Shown here: positions 8,147 through 17,504 of the stretch, piece after piece
How positions within the stretch are numbered: the stretch's first letter is position 1
Layout of the letters: every line of letters starts with the position of its first letter
Source of the DNA: Oceanotoga teriensis
GTDB taxonomy: Bacteria; Thermotogota; Thermotogae; Petrotogales; Petrotogaceae
DNA: 64,000 bases
Direction: 5' to 3'
Assembly: GCF_003148465.1 (NCBI RefSeq)
Contig: NZ_QGGI01000015.1
Location: forward strand, 1 to 64,000
Program-made: the position numbers and the translations under genes
The notes under the pieces: model-generated
Told to the model about the DNA's origin: nothing
Database searches by the model: none
What the model saw: only the letters and a program-made list of their open reading frames with translations

Positions 8147-9073
8147 ATGGAACTCGATGATAAAATAATAAAAACTAAGTACAGATTAGATGAAAAAAAT
8201 AAACTTTTAAAAAGAATAGAAAAAGCAGAGATGGAATTGAACAAAACTAAAATTGAATTAATAGACTATAAAGATAAACTTGATAAAGAGTATAAAGATG
8301 TTGAAAAATTAGAAAATCTATCCATAAGTTCTATATTTTATAATATAATAGGTAGCAAAGAGAATAAACTTCATGAAGAAAGAAAAGAATATCTTGAAGC
8401 AAAATATAAATATGAAACTTGTAAACATGAAGTTGAAAATATAAAAAGAGATATAGATTATATGAATAAATTGCTAAAAGATTATATTGGTATAGAAGAA
8501 GAGTATGAAGAACTTATAAAAGAAAAGACAGAGATCATTTCAAATTCGAATGATGAAAATTCAAAAAAAATTGAAGAAATTTTTGAAAGAATAAAAACTA
8601 ATAGTTCTTATATAACAGAATTAAATGAAGCGATAAAAGCGGGAGAAAATGCTTTAACCTCACTTGAAAAAGTTATAGATTCATTAAAAAGTGCAAGAAA
8701 TTATGGCCTATGGGACATGTTTGGTGGGGGAATGCTTTCTACAATGTTGAAAAGAAATAAGATGGATGAAGCCAATCAACTTGCTACATATGCTCAACAT
8801 GATATATTAAAGTTTCAAGCTGAAATGCAAGATGTAAATATAGCATTAAACTCGAGTTTTTCTTATGAAGGATTTGGAAGATTTGCCGATTATTTTTTTG
8901 ATGGTTTATTTGTCGATTGGATAGTTCAAAATGGAATAAATAAAACTTTAGATAATACAGTATATACATACAATGAAATAGAAAGACTTCTATCTGAATT
9001 AAGAATTAAATTAAAAGATGTAGAACAAAATATACAAAGACTTGAAGAAGAAAAAAATACTTTTATTAAATAA
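8147..9073 (+). CDS. Coiled-coil cytoplasmic protein, function unknown
   Basis: This protein of 308 residues has no signal peptide. Residues 1-115 and about 255-305 are highly charged heptad-like coiled coils rich in Glu and Lys. The middle part is Gly-richer (ARNYGLWDMFGGGMLSTMLK, residues 185-204) and looks like a short conserved structured core. I do not recognise a named family. It is followed 27 nt later by a MarR-family regulator gene in the same operon. Confidence 0.6.
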   Translation: MELDDKIIKTKYRLDEKNKLLKRIEKAEMELNKTKIELIDYKDKLDKEYKDVEKLENLSISSIFYNIIGSKENKLHEERKEYLEAKYKYETCKHEVENIKRDIDYMNKLLKDYIGIEEEYEELIKEKTEIISNSNDENSKKIEEIFERIKTNSSYITELNEAIKAGENALTSLEKVIDSLKSARNYGLWDMFGGGMLSTMLKRNKMDEANQLATYAQHDILKFQAEMQDVNIALNSSFSYEGFGRFADYFFDGLFVDWIVQNGINKTLDNTVYTYNEIERLLSELRIKLKDVEQNIQRLEEEKNTFIK

Positions 9074-9100
9074 TTTTGAAATTCCTGGAGGGATTTATTT

Positions 9101-9556
9101 ATGGATGATGGATATGACTGTAAAAAGTACTTTGGGAGATACATAAGCATAATATCCAGAAATTTATTTTATTATATTTCTAAAGAAATGAATGATATAG
9201 GTATAGGCAAAATAGATTTTGAAGTTTTAGTCTTATTATATGATAGAGAAGGGATATGTCAAGAAGGAATAGTAAGTATTTTAAAACTTGATAAAATGAC
9301 AGTTGCAAAATCAATAAAAAAACTCACTGAAATGGAATATATAATAAAAGTCAAAGATAGAGAAGACAAAAGAAAAAGTAGTATATATTTAACAAATAAA
9401 GGACTCAAAATAAAAGAAAAAATATGTTGTGTGAAAAAAGAAATAAATGATATCTTTTTGAAAGATTTTAATGAAACAGAAATAGAACTTTTTACGAAAC
9501 TTCTATATAAAATAAGTAAAAATGCAGTTGATGAAATATCAGAAACAAAGTGTTAA
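9101..9556 (+). CDS. MarR-family transcriptional regulator
   Basis: This winged-helix repressor-type protein has 151 residues. The central HTH reads GIVSILKLDKMTVAKSIKKL, followed by the wing KVKDREDKRKSSIYLT, the canonical MarR DxRxxR-type pattern. N- and C-terminal helices form the dimer interface. MarR proteins usually bind inverted repeats near their own promoter and respond to small aromatic ligands. It is preceded by the coiled-coil protein gene in one operon and ended by a strong hairpin. The targets are unknown. Confidence 0.9.
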   Translation: MDDGYDCKKYFGRYISIISRNLFYYISKEMNDIGIGKIDFEVLVLLYDREGICQEGIVSILKLDKMTVAKSIKKLTEMEYIIKVKDREDKRKSSIYLTNKGLKIKEKICCVKKEINDIFLKDFNETEIELFTKLLYKISKNAVDEISETKC

Positions 9557-9589
9557 AAAACTGATGTATAAATATATACATCAGTTTTT
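9556..9589. terminator. Bidirectional terminator between marR and the EAL gene
   Basis: A 15-bp perfect stem (9556-9570 with 9575-9589) has a 4-nt loop and A/T tracts on both sides. It serves the convergent MarR and PAS-GGDEF-EAL genes. Confidence 0.9.
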
Positions 9590-11957
9590 ATTTTATTATA
9601 AAAGATTTAAAAATATTTAATCTAACAGGGGGAGAAAAATAATATCCTTGTATTTCATCACAACTCTTCTCTTTCAAAAAATTAAGTTGAAAATCTGTTT
9701 CAACTCCCTCAGCAAGTACTTTTAATCTCATGTTTTTTGCCATTGCTATTATTGTGGAAGTTATTTCTTGAGAATTTTTATCCGTTTCGAGATCTTTTAT
9801 AAAACTCATATCTATTTTTAATTTATCTATTGGGAATTTTCTCAAATAACTCAAAGATGAATATCCAGTACCAAAATCATCTATTGAAAGTCGTATACCA
9901 AAACTCTTTAAAGTATCTAATTTTTTTATTACCATTTCAACATTCTCAACCATTATAGTTTCTGTTAATTCTAATTCTAAGAGATTTGGATCTATATTAG
10001 AATTCTCTATTTCATTTTTAATTATTTTTAAAAAATTTTTATTTTTAAAAAATGTATCTGATATATTTATCGAAATAGGAATCTTTATATTTTTTTCCAT
10101 GAAAGATTTTATTTCAGATGTAACTTCTTTTAAAACAAAAATATCTATATCTTGTATTAAGCCACTTTCTTCGGCAACTTTCATGAACATTCCAGGGCTT
10201 ACAGTACCAAGTTCTGGATGATTCCATCTTATGAGAGCTTCAGCACCAATTGGAATACCACTTTTTAAACTGACCTGTGGTTGATAGTATACTTCTAATT
10301 CTTTTGTTTTTATGGCTTCTTCAAGTTCATTTTCAATTTTAATTCTTTTTTGAATTTTATCGTATAAATTGGAAGAGTAAAAACTATAATTGTTTACACC
10401 ACTTCTTTTTGCCGCATAAAGAGCCATTCTTGCACTATTTATAAGCTCATTTATATCATTGCTATCATATGGTGAGGTGCTTATTCCTATATTATATTTT
10501 AAAATTATTTTATTTTTATCTATTACAAATGGATCTATAAGAATATTTAATAGTTCTAAAATAGTTTTATATAAATCTTTTTCCATATTATTCTTTGTGA
10601 AGATACAAAACTCATTCGTAGAAAATCTTGAAATAATAGCATCTTTACTCCAAAAATTCATAAGCCTTTTTTTTATAGCCTTTATTAATTTATCACCTTT
10701 TAAAAAGCCATAAGTATTGTTTATAGTGCTAAAATTTTTGATATCTATTAATAATAAAGCATATTTATTGAGTTTGTTTTCATTTATAAGCATTTGAGCT
10801 TTTTCTATAAAATATTCTTGATTCGGTAATTCTGTCAAAGGATCATATCTTTTAAATATTTCAAGTTCAGATTGAGCCTTTCTCTCGATAGTTATATCAT
10901 TAAATATACCTATATATCCATTAATTACTGAATTACTCTCTTTCAATTCAAATATATTAAACTTAAGAACTATCAATTCTCCATCTTTTCTTTTATCCCA
11001 TATAGTTCCAGACCAATATCCATTTTTTCTTATGCTCATCCACATATTTTCATAAAAATCTTTATCATGATAACTCGAACTCAAAACTTTAGGACTTTTA
11101 CCTATTATTTCTTCTCTATTGTATCCTGTGATTTTAGAAAATGCACCATTTACCCTTATTATTTGTTTAGAGGTATTTACGATCATTAGACCTTCACTAA
11201 TCTTTTCAAAAAAAGATTTATTCATTACAATATCTCTTTGAAGTTTTACAATATCTGTTATATCTTTTAAAAGAATTATAATACTTTCATGATGTTTTTG
11301 AGCCGTTACAGATAACCATTTTTCATTCTTACTTTCTATTTTTATTTTTTCTTCCCAATAATTGTATCTTTTCAAAGAATTTATCATTTTGCGATAAGAT
11401 TCTTTTAGATAATCAATATTATTAAATTCATTTTTTATTGCATAATTAATTTCCTCAAAATCAAAACCTATTAAGTCTTTCAGATTTGGCGAAGCTATTA
11501 TAGTATTATTTTGTTTATTTATTTCTATTATTGCCGATTTGTTTATAGTCATTGCAGTATCATACATATTTTTAATACCCGTAATAGTAACTTCTTTTTC
11601 AACCTTATCTGTCACATCGAGAATATATCCATCAACATAATCAGAATTGTTTTCGCTGAGTCTGTTATAATCATATACCCAAATATATTTACCATCTTTC
11701 CTTTTCAAACGAAAATAATCAAATTCATAAAAATTTTTTTCTTTTTTTTGAGCTTCAAAAACTTGATTTTCTACATGAGAAATATCATCTGGATGTATTA
11801 AATCCTTGAACCTTAAATTACCGTCTAGAAATTCTGAACTGTTGTATCCCAAAACTTCTTTAACATTTTGAGAAACAAAAAGTATAGGCCAATCATTATT
11901 TTTACTCCATCTGAATAGAACAACAGGCCCTTTTAGAAAAAAGTTTAAAATATTCAT
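9588..11957 (-). CDS. PAS-PAS-PAS-GGDEF(degenerate)-EAL c-di-GMP phosphodiesterase
   Basis: This is a cytoplasmic signalling protein of 789 residues. Three PAS modules cover about residues 5-120, 125-240 and 245-365. A GGDEF domain follows (about 370-520) and then an EAL domain (about 530-785). The GGDEF active site reads RFSTNEF instead of GGDEF, so cyclase activity is unlikely, and no RxxD inhibitory site is at the right position. EAL motifs are intact: EALIRW, ELTET, DDFGTGYSS, the Lys of KIDMSF and the Glu of AEGVET. The predicted activity is therefore c-di-GMP hydrolysis, possibly tuned by PAS ligands and by GTP binding to the degenerate domain. The gene is monocistronic with a GGCGGG ribosome site. 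Confidence 0.9.
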   Translation of the reverse strand: MNILNFFLKGPVVLFRWSKNNDWPILFVSQNVKEVLGYNSSEFLDGNLRFKDLIHPDDISHVENQVFEAQKKEKNFYEFDYFRLKRKDGKYIWVYDYNRLSENNSDYVDGYILDVTDKVEKEVTITGIKNMYDTAMTINKSAIIEINKQNNTIIASPNLKDLIGFDFEEINYAIKNEFNNIDYLKESYRKMINSLKRYNYWEEKIKIESKNEKWLSVTAQKHHESIIILLKDITDIVKLQRDIVMNKSFFEKISEGLMIVNTSKQIIRVNGAFSKITGYNREEIIGKSPKVLSSSYHDKDFYENMWMSIRKNGYWSGTIWDKRKDGELIVLKFNIFELKESNSVINGYIGIFNDITIERKAQSELEIFKRYDPLTELPNQEYFIEKAQMLINENKLNKYALLLIDIKNFSTINNTYGFLKGDKLIKAIKKRLMNFWSKDAIISRFSTNEFCIFTKNNMEKDLYKTILELLNILIDPFVIDKNKIILKYNIGISTSPYDSNDINELINSARMALYAAKRSGVNNYSFYSSNLYDKIQKRIKIENELEEAIKTKELEVYYQPQVSLKSGIPIGAEALIRWNHPELGTVSPGMFMKVAEESGLIQDIDIFVLKEVTSEIKSFMEKNIKIPISINISDTFFKNKNFLKIIKNEIENSNIDPNLLELELTETIMVENVEMVIKKLDTLKSFGIRLSIDDFGTGYSSLSYLRKFPIDKLKIDMSFIKDLETDKNSQEITSTIIAMAKNMRLKVLAEGVETDFQLNFLKEKSCDEIQGYYFSPPVRLNIFKSFIIK

Positions 11958-12067
11958 ATAAAAAATCCCGCCTTTAGTATATTATATAAGCTATATCCCT
12001 TAATTTTATTTTAATATAATATTGTTAATTATATATTTTAATTATTGAAAAATTTAAAATAAAAAAG

Positions 12068-12085
12068 GCCTGCATAAATGCAGGC
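12068..12085. terminator. Terminator downstream of the parvulin gene
   Basis: A GC-rich stem (GCCTGCA with TGCAGGC, loop TAAA) is followed on the minus strand by six T residues (12066-12061). It lies about 95 nt after the parvulin stop codon. Confidence 0.8.
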
Positions 12086-12178
12086 TAAAAATTTTTTGGG
12101 GATTTATATTCGGGGGGTAACTCTAGATTACCAACTCTGAATACATTTTAATATTTTAATCTTAATTCTTACTTAAAA

Positions 12179-12928
12179 TTATTTATTGATGATTACTTCA
12201 TATTTTTTTTCTAATTCTTTTCCTTTATTCATATATATTTCAGATTGTTTATAAACCATTAATTGTTGTTTGATATTATCCTTAACTTCATCAAATTTCA
12301 TTACACTTGCTTCTTTTTTATCTGTTAATTTTATTATATGGAATCCAAATTGAGTTTTTACTGGTTCACTTAAATCTTCTTTATTCATTTTAAAAGCTGC
12401 TTGTTCAAATTCAGGTACCATTTGTCCCTTTCCAAAGAATCCTAAGTCTCCACCATTGTTTTTTGAAGGACAAGAAGAATATTCTTTAGCAGCATCTTCA
12501 AATGATTTTCCATTTTCGAGTTCTTTTATTATTTCATTAGCTTTATCTTCTGAATCAACTAAAATATGACTTGCTTTTACTTGTTCGCCTTGTTGAAAAG
12601 CATTTGTATTTTCATCATAATAATTTTTTGCATCTTCATCTGTAACTTCTATAGTATCGAATAGTCTACCAATTGCGAATTGTTTTAAAATTTCTCTTTT
12701 TGCGAGTTCAACTTCTTTAAGAAATTGTTCATCTTTATCAAGATCTGTATCTAAAGCTTCTAAATACATTAATTCTTGATTTATGAGTTCTCTTAATAAA
12801 CTTTCTTGACCTTGAGGTGTTTGAAATTGAGCTGCTCTTTGAGGACCTATTCTTTGTAATAATATATCCACATCTTTTTGAGTTATTTCTTTACCATTAA
12901 CTGTAGCTAATACTTTGTTTTCTGACAT
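12179..12928 (-). CDS. Parvulin-type peptidyl-prolyl isomerase, cytoplasmic
   Basis: This is a PpiC/SurA-type foldase of 249 residues. A SurA-like N-terminal helical region (about 1-110) precedes one parvulin domain (about 115-215). That domain shows VKASHILVDSEDKA, SSCPSKNNGGDLGFFGKGQMVPEFEQAA and FGFHIIKL. The start is set at the internal ATG at 12928, because AAGGAGAG lies just upstream and the family pattern begins there. The longer reading from 13027 adds 33 residues with no RBS. No signal peptide or lipobox is present, so unlike PrsA and SurA it should act in the cytoplasm. It is monocistronic. Confidence 0.88.
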   Translation of the reverse strand: MSENKVLATVNGKEITQKDVDILLQRIGPQRAAQFQTPQGQESLLRELINQELMYLEALDTDLDKDEQFLKEVELAKREILKQFAIGRLFDTIEVTDEDAKNYYDENTNAFQQGEQVKASHILVDSEDKANEIIKELENGKSFEDAAKEYSSCPSKNNGGDLGFFGKGQMVPEFEQAAFKMNKEDLSEPVKTQFGFHIIKLTDKKEASVMKFDEVKDNIKQQLMVYKQSEIYMNKGKELEKKYEVIINK

Positions 12929-13077
12929 TAAAAACTCTCCTTTAATAAAAATTTGATTAAAATAATTATATTTTAATCTCAATATTTCTTTCCTTTTAAT
13001 AATAACAGAATTACATTGAATATTCAAAATATTTCTGTTATTAATAATTAAAAATATAATTTATTGAACAGAATAAA

Positions 13078-13109
13078 ATGCCGAACACAAGGTTTGATGT
13101 GATCGGCAT
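13078..13109 (-). terminator. Terminator after the PHP gene
   Basis: A hairpin with outer stem ATGCCGA/TCGGCAT (13078-13084 with 13103-13109) has a T-rich tail on the minus strand. It lies 16 nt after the PHP gene stop. Confidence 0.75.
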
Positions 13110-13124
13110 AGATTTAAGCATATA

Positions 13125-13796
13125 TCATATATCATTAATTTTATTTATAAACAATTTTGGATTTTTTTCCATTATTTCGATTAAATTTTCTTCTGAAATT
13201 CCAGAACCAAGACCTATTTTAAAAGCTTTCTCATAATTACAAAAATCATCTGGAGTATGTACATCACTGTTTATAAGTATTTTGGCGTTATTCTTAATTG
13301 CAAGTCTTGCTACATGACCATTTGTTAAGGCATGGCTTTTTCTTGTAGTTATTTCAATATAAATATCATTTTTTACTGCTTGTATAATATCTTCTTCTGA
13401 TATTAGACCTGGATGGGCTAATATATCCACATAATTAGATCTTACGGCATAATAATTTGTTTTTAGAGGAACAGGTTCTGAGATGGTTTCTCCATGTACT
13501 ACAACAATTTTTGCTCCTATATTTTTTGCATATTTTGCCATTTCATCTATCAAATTTGGAGGAACATGAGTTATTTCAATTCCAGCGAATATATCGATGT
13601 CTTTATAGAATTTTGATTCATTTTTTATGAAATTTAACAAATTTTTAATTATAAAATCTATATTTGAATAATCTGCATGATCTGTTAAAGCAATTGCAGA
13701 ATAATTGTTTTTAATAGCCCAACTTATTTGTTCTGAAGGGGTTAAAACTCCATCAGATAAAAGAGTATGGGTATGAAAATCGTACCTTTTCTTCAA
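13125..13796 (-). CDS. PHP-domain phosphoesterase (histidinol-phosphatase-like)
   Basis: This is a metal-dependent PHP-family hydrolase of 223 residues. Metal-ligand motifs are visible in order: DFHTHTLLSDG near the N-terminus, DHADYS, EITH, VHGE, AHPG and NSDVHTPDD. PHP proteins hydrolyse phosphoesters such as histidinol phosphate, 3',5'-bisnucleotides or DNA ends. No histidine biosynthesis gene is nearby, so the substrate is open. It starts with TTG overlapping the TGA of the DUF427 gene (TTGA), so translation is coupled to it. Confidence 0.85.
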   Translation of the reverse strand: MKKRYDFHTHTLLSDGVLTPSEQISWAIKNNYSAIALTDHADYSNIDFIIKNLLNFIKNESKFYKDIDIFAGIEITHVPPNLIDEMAKYAKNIGAKIVVVHGETISEPVPLKTNYYAVRSNYVDILAHPGLISEEDIIQAVKNDIYIEITTRKSHALTNGHVARLAIKNNAKILINSDVHTPDDFCNYEKAFKIGLGSGISEENLIEIMEKNPKLFINKINDI

Positions 13797-14170
13797 ATTA
13801 TATCATCGCCTAATACAACCTTATCCATTTTTTCTGGCAAAAAAGATATATAGTTTTCAAGTATTGTGTATCCATCATTTGGTTTTGAATATATAAAAGC
13901 GGCATTTTCAACCTTAGTATTTTCAAGTATTAGATCATAAAAATCTGATATACCTATAATTGGAGATGTATAATGTTTATCAGATTTTTTTAAATATTTT
14001 GTATGTACATTATTGAGATTTATAAAATAAATCGGAGTGAGATCTTTCTTTAAAATCTTTAGAGGTCTACTGCTTTTTGCAATTTCTTTTGAATCAAAGT
14101 ACACTATTATTTCTTTTTTTACAAGTTCAATTATTGGAGTTTCTGGATATTCTAATTTGTTTTCTAACAT
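13793..14170 (-). CDS. DUF427-like small protein
   Basis: This protein has 125 residues and no signal peptide. Its middle and end resemble DUF427 (NTP_transf_9): IIVYFDSKEIAKSSRPLKIL, then a Tyr-rich centre, then ISFLPEKMDKVVL, like the family's VAFYPxxVD ending. The biochemical function of DUF427 is not established. It overlaps the PHP phosphoesterase gene by 4 nt, which suggests a shared role. The RBS GGGAAAA precedes the ATG. Confidence 0.6.
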   Translation of the reverse strand: MLENKLEYPETPIIELVKKEIIVYFDSKEIAKSSRPLKILKKDLTPIYFINLNNVHTKYLKKSDKHYTSPIIGISDFYDLILENTKVENAAFIYSKPNDGYTILENYISFLPEKMDKVVLGDDII

Positions 14171-14481
14171 ATTTTCCCGTTATATAAAATTTACGATTGG
14201 CTCAAAATATTGGCTTTAGTAAACTTATAACGGTTTTCACCTTCCTTTCTAATATCAATTTTATCGAGATTTTTCTCTACTTTTTTAACTACTTTTTAAG
14301 TCTTTTAAACTAATACTAAGTATTAAATTTTTATATATTTAAAAAATAATTATAAATTTAATTAAGGAAGGAATATAGAAAACATCCATTATCATATTAT
14401 ATAATATTTTAAAGGTTTTACAAAATAGAATGAAGTTTATGATAAAATAGTCTTGAATTTATCTAAAAGAGGAGAAAGAAT
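14171..14481. other. Intergenic region, divergent promoters only
   Basis: This 311-nt AT-rich gap separates the DUF427 gene (minus) from the small membrane protein gene (plus). I see a possible plus-strand promoter near 14418-14450 (TTTACA, then an AT-rich -10) and a GAGGAGAAAG ribosome site before 14482. There is no ORF of note and no repeat. Confidence 0.5.
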
Positions 14482-14811
14482 ATGATAAAAAGAATTCTTA
14501 AATATAAATTATTTTATTTTGGAGTCATTGTTGAAAGTATCAGATTTATATTGAACTTATATATTACTTTTTACAATTTATTTTCCAATTCTATGATTTT
14601 TGGTGTAGATGTATGGCTAAACTTTGTAGTTTGGGGTATGGGAATATATGGGTTTTGGATTTTTAAAAGATGGTCTATAATAGTATTTACAGCTGTTCAA
14701 GTTTTGTTTCTATATAGTTCATTTGCCATGGGGGTTTTTAATATATTTAATTTCGTAATTCCGCTCTATGTAATAATAATGTCTTTTATATATAGAAAAG
14801 AGATGAATTAA
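14482..14811 (+). CDS. Small integral membrane protein, unknown
   Basis: This 109-residue protein is almost entirely hydrophobic, with about three to four membrane helices (roughly residues 10-30, 40-60, 65-85 and 85-103). It is rich in Phe, Trp and Ile. I recognise no family. A GAGGAGAAAG ribosome site and a terminator hairpin that overlaps the stop codon support a real single gene. Confidence 0.6.
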   Translation: MIKRILKYKLFYFGVIVESIRFILNLYITFYNLFSNSMIFGVDVWLNFVVWGMGIYGFWIFKRWSIIVFTAVQVLFLYSSFAMGVFNIFNFVIPLYVIIMSFIYRKEMN

Positions 14812-14822
14812 TCATCTCTTTT
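14796..14822. terminator. Bidirectional terminator
   Basis: An 11-bp stem (14796-14806 with 14812-14822) is flanked by A and T tracts. It overlaps the stop codon of the small membrane protein gene and abuts the stop of the convergent desulfidase gene. Confidence 0.85.
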
Positions 14823-16094
14823 TCAATTTCTTCCTTCAAGTATCGATATTATAAGTGTATCAAGTTTTTTCATTCCATTTAAATTCATTTTTTGTATATT
14901 TTTTATACTTTCACTGCAACAATTACCTATAAAGCCTTGATTAGTATCCACATAAAGCTCTTTATCTGCCATCAATGCCGATATATAAGCTTCATGTGCT
15001 GCAATTCCAACTCTAAATGCACAGCTTTCTTTTGCTCCATCACATATAACTCCAGTTGTGTTTGAAATCATAGTATCTATTGCACAAAGCATTTTTTTGA
15101 TGTTTTTATTCATTAAATAACTTATTCCAGCAGTAGCTCCAGCACCAGCTGAGTAAAAAGCACCACAAATAGGTGCAAGCTTTCCCACTATATATTTTAT
15201 ATATCCCGATAGGAAATGGCTAATTGCAACAGCTTTTGCGATTTCTTCATCTGTGTTTGAATTATTTCTTCCAAATAAATATACTGGAATAGTTGTTACA
15301 ATACCTTGATTTCCAGAACCTCCAGAACTCATTATGGTTATATCTGCGCCAGTCATTCTTGTAAAAGAAGCAGCTGAAGAAAACTTTCTTATTTTTTCTG
15401 ATAATATATCATCAGAAAAAATTTCACTCAATACAATCCCAGTTTTTTCTACAAATTTATCATTCTTATTTAAACAATAATTAGCAGCTTTCATGTTTAA
15501 GTCTATTCCTTGAAATATAAAATCAATGTCTTTTGAATCCATATCAGAAGAAATATTAATTATTTCTTCTAAAGATATATTTTCAAGATTATATTTTTCA
15601 AAAAAATTTTTCTTAATACTTCCCTCTGATTCAGAAGAAAATATAACTTTTGAATTTAATATAATTTTTTCTATACCAGTATGTGAATTACGTATTATAC
15701 ATTCTGATATATTATTATATATATCTTCAACAATAGCATGTATAAAAATTCCAGGTTCTTCACAATAATTTATTTTTACTCTATTATTTTTTATGAGATC
15801 CTGAGCGTCTTTTTTATCTTTTTCTTTTGAATAATAAAGAAGGTTTAGATCTAATAAATCTGGAGATATAACAGCACCTAAAGCAGCCGCTGTTTTGTTA
15901 CCTTTTAAACCTTTAGTTCCAGGAATTGAAACATATAAACCATTTTTATATATACTTTTGCTGACTATTACTTCCACTTTTGAAATTTTTTCTTTTAATT
16001 CTTTTTTTGCCCTTGCTACAGATAAAGCAACTGCAGCGGGCTCCGTACAGCCCATAGCTGGTTTTACTTCTTCTGTTAAATATTCTTTTATCAT
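14823..16094 (-). CDS. cyuA: L-cysteine desulfidase-like protein (CyuA/UPF0597 family)
   Basis: This cytoplasmic protein of 423 residues belongs to the serine dehydratase alpha-like / L-cysteine desulfidase family (CyuA/YhaM). Members use an Fe-S cluster to degrade L-cysteine to pyruvate, ammonia and sulfide. Visible motifs include KPAMGCTEPAAVALSVA at the N-terminus, MSSGGSGNQGI, LAPICGAFYSAGAGATAG, GVICDGAKESCAFRVG and IGNCCSES. The conserved cysteines in the last three probably bind the cluster. No cysteine transporter gene is adjacent. The RBS is GGGGA. It is a stand-alone transcription unit. Confidence 0.85.
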   Translation of the reverse strand: MIKEYLTEEVKPAMGCTEPAAVALSVARAKKELKEKISKVEVIVSKSIYKNGLYVSIPGTKGLKGNKTAAALGAVISPDLLDLNLLYYSKEKDKKDAQDLIKNNRVKINYCEEPGIFIHAIVEDIYNNISECIIRNSHTGIEKIILNSKVIFSSESEGSIKKNFFEKYNLENISLEEIINISSDMDSKDIDFIFQGIDLNMKAANYCLNKNDKFVEKTGIVLSEIFSDDILSEKIRKFSSAASFTRMTGADITIMSSGGSGNQGIVTTIPVYLFGRNNSNTDEEIAKAVAISHFLSGYIKYIVGKLAPICGAFYSAGAGATAGISYLMNKNIKKMLCAIDTMISNTTGVICDGAKESCAFRVGIAAHEAYISALMADKELYVDTNQGFIGNCCSESIKNIQKMNLNGMKKLDTLIISILEGRN

Positions 16095-16217
16095 ATTTAC
16101 ATCCCCAATCTTTTTATATTCTATATATACATTTTAAATACTTTTTACCTAATAGTCAATTTTATAATTTGATTAAAAATATGGTTTAAAGACAAATAAA
16201 ATCAAAATTATAAAAAA

Positions 16218-16254
16218 AGAACCTTTTAGATTAAGATTAAAACTAAAAGGTTCT
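16218..16254 (-). terminator. Terminator of the tldD-tldE operon
   Basis: A 12-bp stem (AGAACCTTTTAG with CTAAAAGGTTCT) is followed by a T tract on the minus strand. It starts 6 nt after the TldE-like gene stop. Confidence 0.85.
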
Positions 16255-16260
16255 AAAGAT

Positions 16261-17493
16261 TTAAAGTTTTTCAACTTTCATTTTAATTACATTTATAGTT
16301 TGATTATCATCAAACAGAGTATTATTACATGTTCCAAGATAATCTTTTCCATACATTTTATAAATATCAGAAGAAATATTTATTTCTGGTATCTTACCCA
16401 ATAAACTTTCACCATCTGTCAAATAAGCTGTTTGTACAGGAGATGCAAATACACCATCAGAAGTAAAATCTCCTCCTGAGGCTAAATGGCATAGTATTGC
16501 TTTTTTACCATTTAAAATATCTTTTAATGATTTGTGAGTATTTTTTATTTTAAAATTACAAGGAATAATTGAAGGAACTGAATCATACTCTCCACCGGCA
16601 CTTCCGGTTAATGGAAGATTGAATAATTTTGAAGATTTTTTATCTGTATAAGGAGATTTTAAAATTCCATTTTCAATTAAAGCTGTTCTAAATCCTACTT
16701 TTTCAAAAGTACCCTCTGAATCAAAAAAATGTGAGAAATTATTATCTTGAGGATTATTTGATTGATATAATGTAAAATTCTCTGCAAAAATTTTTTCATT
16801 CATTTTATTAGAAAATATAGAGCCTCCAGAACCAAATATCATTCCATGTAAATCATGATAGAATTTTAATTTTGGTAGACCTTCATTTTCAAAAAATATT
16901 ATAGGATAAGTCCCATTTTTTATATCGATGTTCTTTAAATGCGTTTTACATATTTTTTCTGTGATTTCATAAGCTTTATTAAAGTTATCTTCAAATCCAT
17001 CATATCCAGAAAAAGAATCCATTATATTAGAAGAATTTTTATCTTTAATCAAAAAGCCTAAAGAATAATAATTTAATTCTGATTTTAATTCAGTTTTTAA
17101 ATCATTTTTTAAATACTTTATTTTATTAATTTTTTTAATTCCAAAAGAAAAAATAAATTGTGGAATATTAGTTCTAAACTTTTCAAGAATTTCTTCTGTT
17201 TTTTCTAACAATAAATCATTTGATATTACATCTTTTCCAAATTTCAGACTTAAATTTTCGTTTTCAGTCAGTTTAAAATCATATGGTATTTTATAATTCA
17301 AAGCTTTTTCAGCTTTTTTAATCAATTCATCTTCTTCATAATTCCCCATTTTTCCAGCTATTCCTATAAAGCCATCATTATAAAGTCTTAAAGCATTTTC
17401 TTCAATTTGTTTTTTTCTAATAGATTCTACTTTTGTATCGGCTATTTTTATAAACGTTTCATTGATTTTTATTTTAAAAAACTCTTTAATCAT
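16261..17493 (-). CDS. TldE/PmbA-like protein
   Basis: This protein of 410 residues belongs to the TldD/PmbA family and is the non-catalytic TldE-type partner. It lacks the HExxxH motif and ends with the family's glycine-rich part (LPLTGSAGGEYDSVPS, LASGGDFTSDGVFASPVQTAYL). TldD and TldE form a heterodimeric metalloprotease that trims unfolded or modified peptides, known from microcin maturation and antitoxin decay. The gene follows the catalytic subunit gene by 11 nt with a GGGGG site and is the last gene of the operon. It is fairly divergent, so I rely on context and length. Confidence 0.8.
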   Translation of the reverse strand: MIKEFFKIKINETFIKIADTKVESIRKKQIEENALRLYNDGFIGIAGKMGNYEEDELIKKAEKALNYKIPYDFKLTENENLSLKFGKDVISNDLLLEKTEEILEKFRTNIPQFIFSFGIKKINKIKYLKNDLKTELKSELNYYSLGFLIKDKNSSNIMDSFSGYDGFEDNFNKAYEITEKICKTHLKNIDIKNGTYPIIFFENEGLPKLKFYHDLHGMIFGSGGSIFSNKMNEKIFAENFTLYQSNNPQDNNFSHFFDSEGTFEKVGFRTALIENGILKSPYTDKKSSKLFNLPLTGSAGGEYDSVPSIIPCNFKIKNTHKSLKDILNGKKAILCHLASGGDFTSDGVFASPVQTAYLTDGESLLGKIPEINISSDIYKMYGKDYLGTCNNTLFDDNQTINVIKMKVEKL

Positions 17494-17504
17494 AAAAATT
17501 CCCC

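Noticed and set aside
12929-13027. 33-residue N-terminal extension of the parvulin
   Set aside because: There is no RBS before 13027, the composition is unlike a signal peptide, and a clear AAGGAGAG precedes the ATG at 12928.
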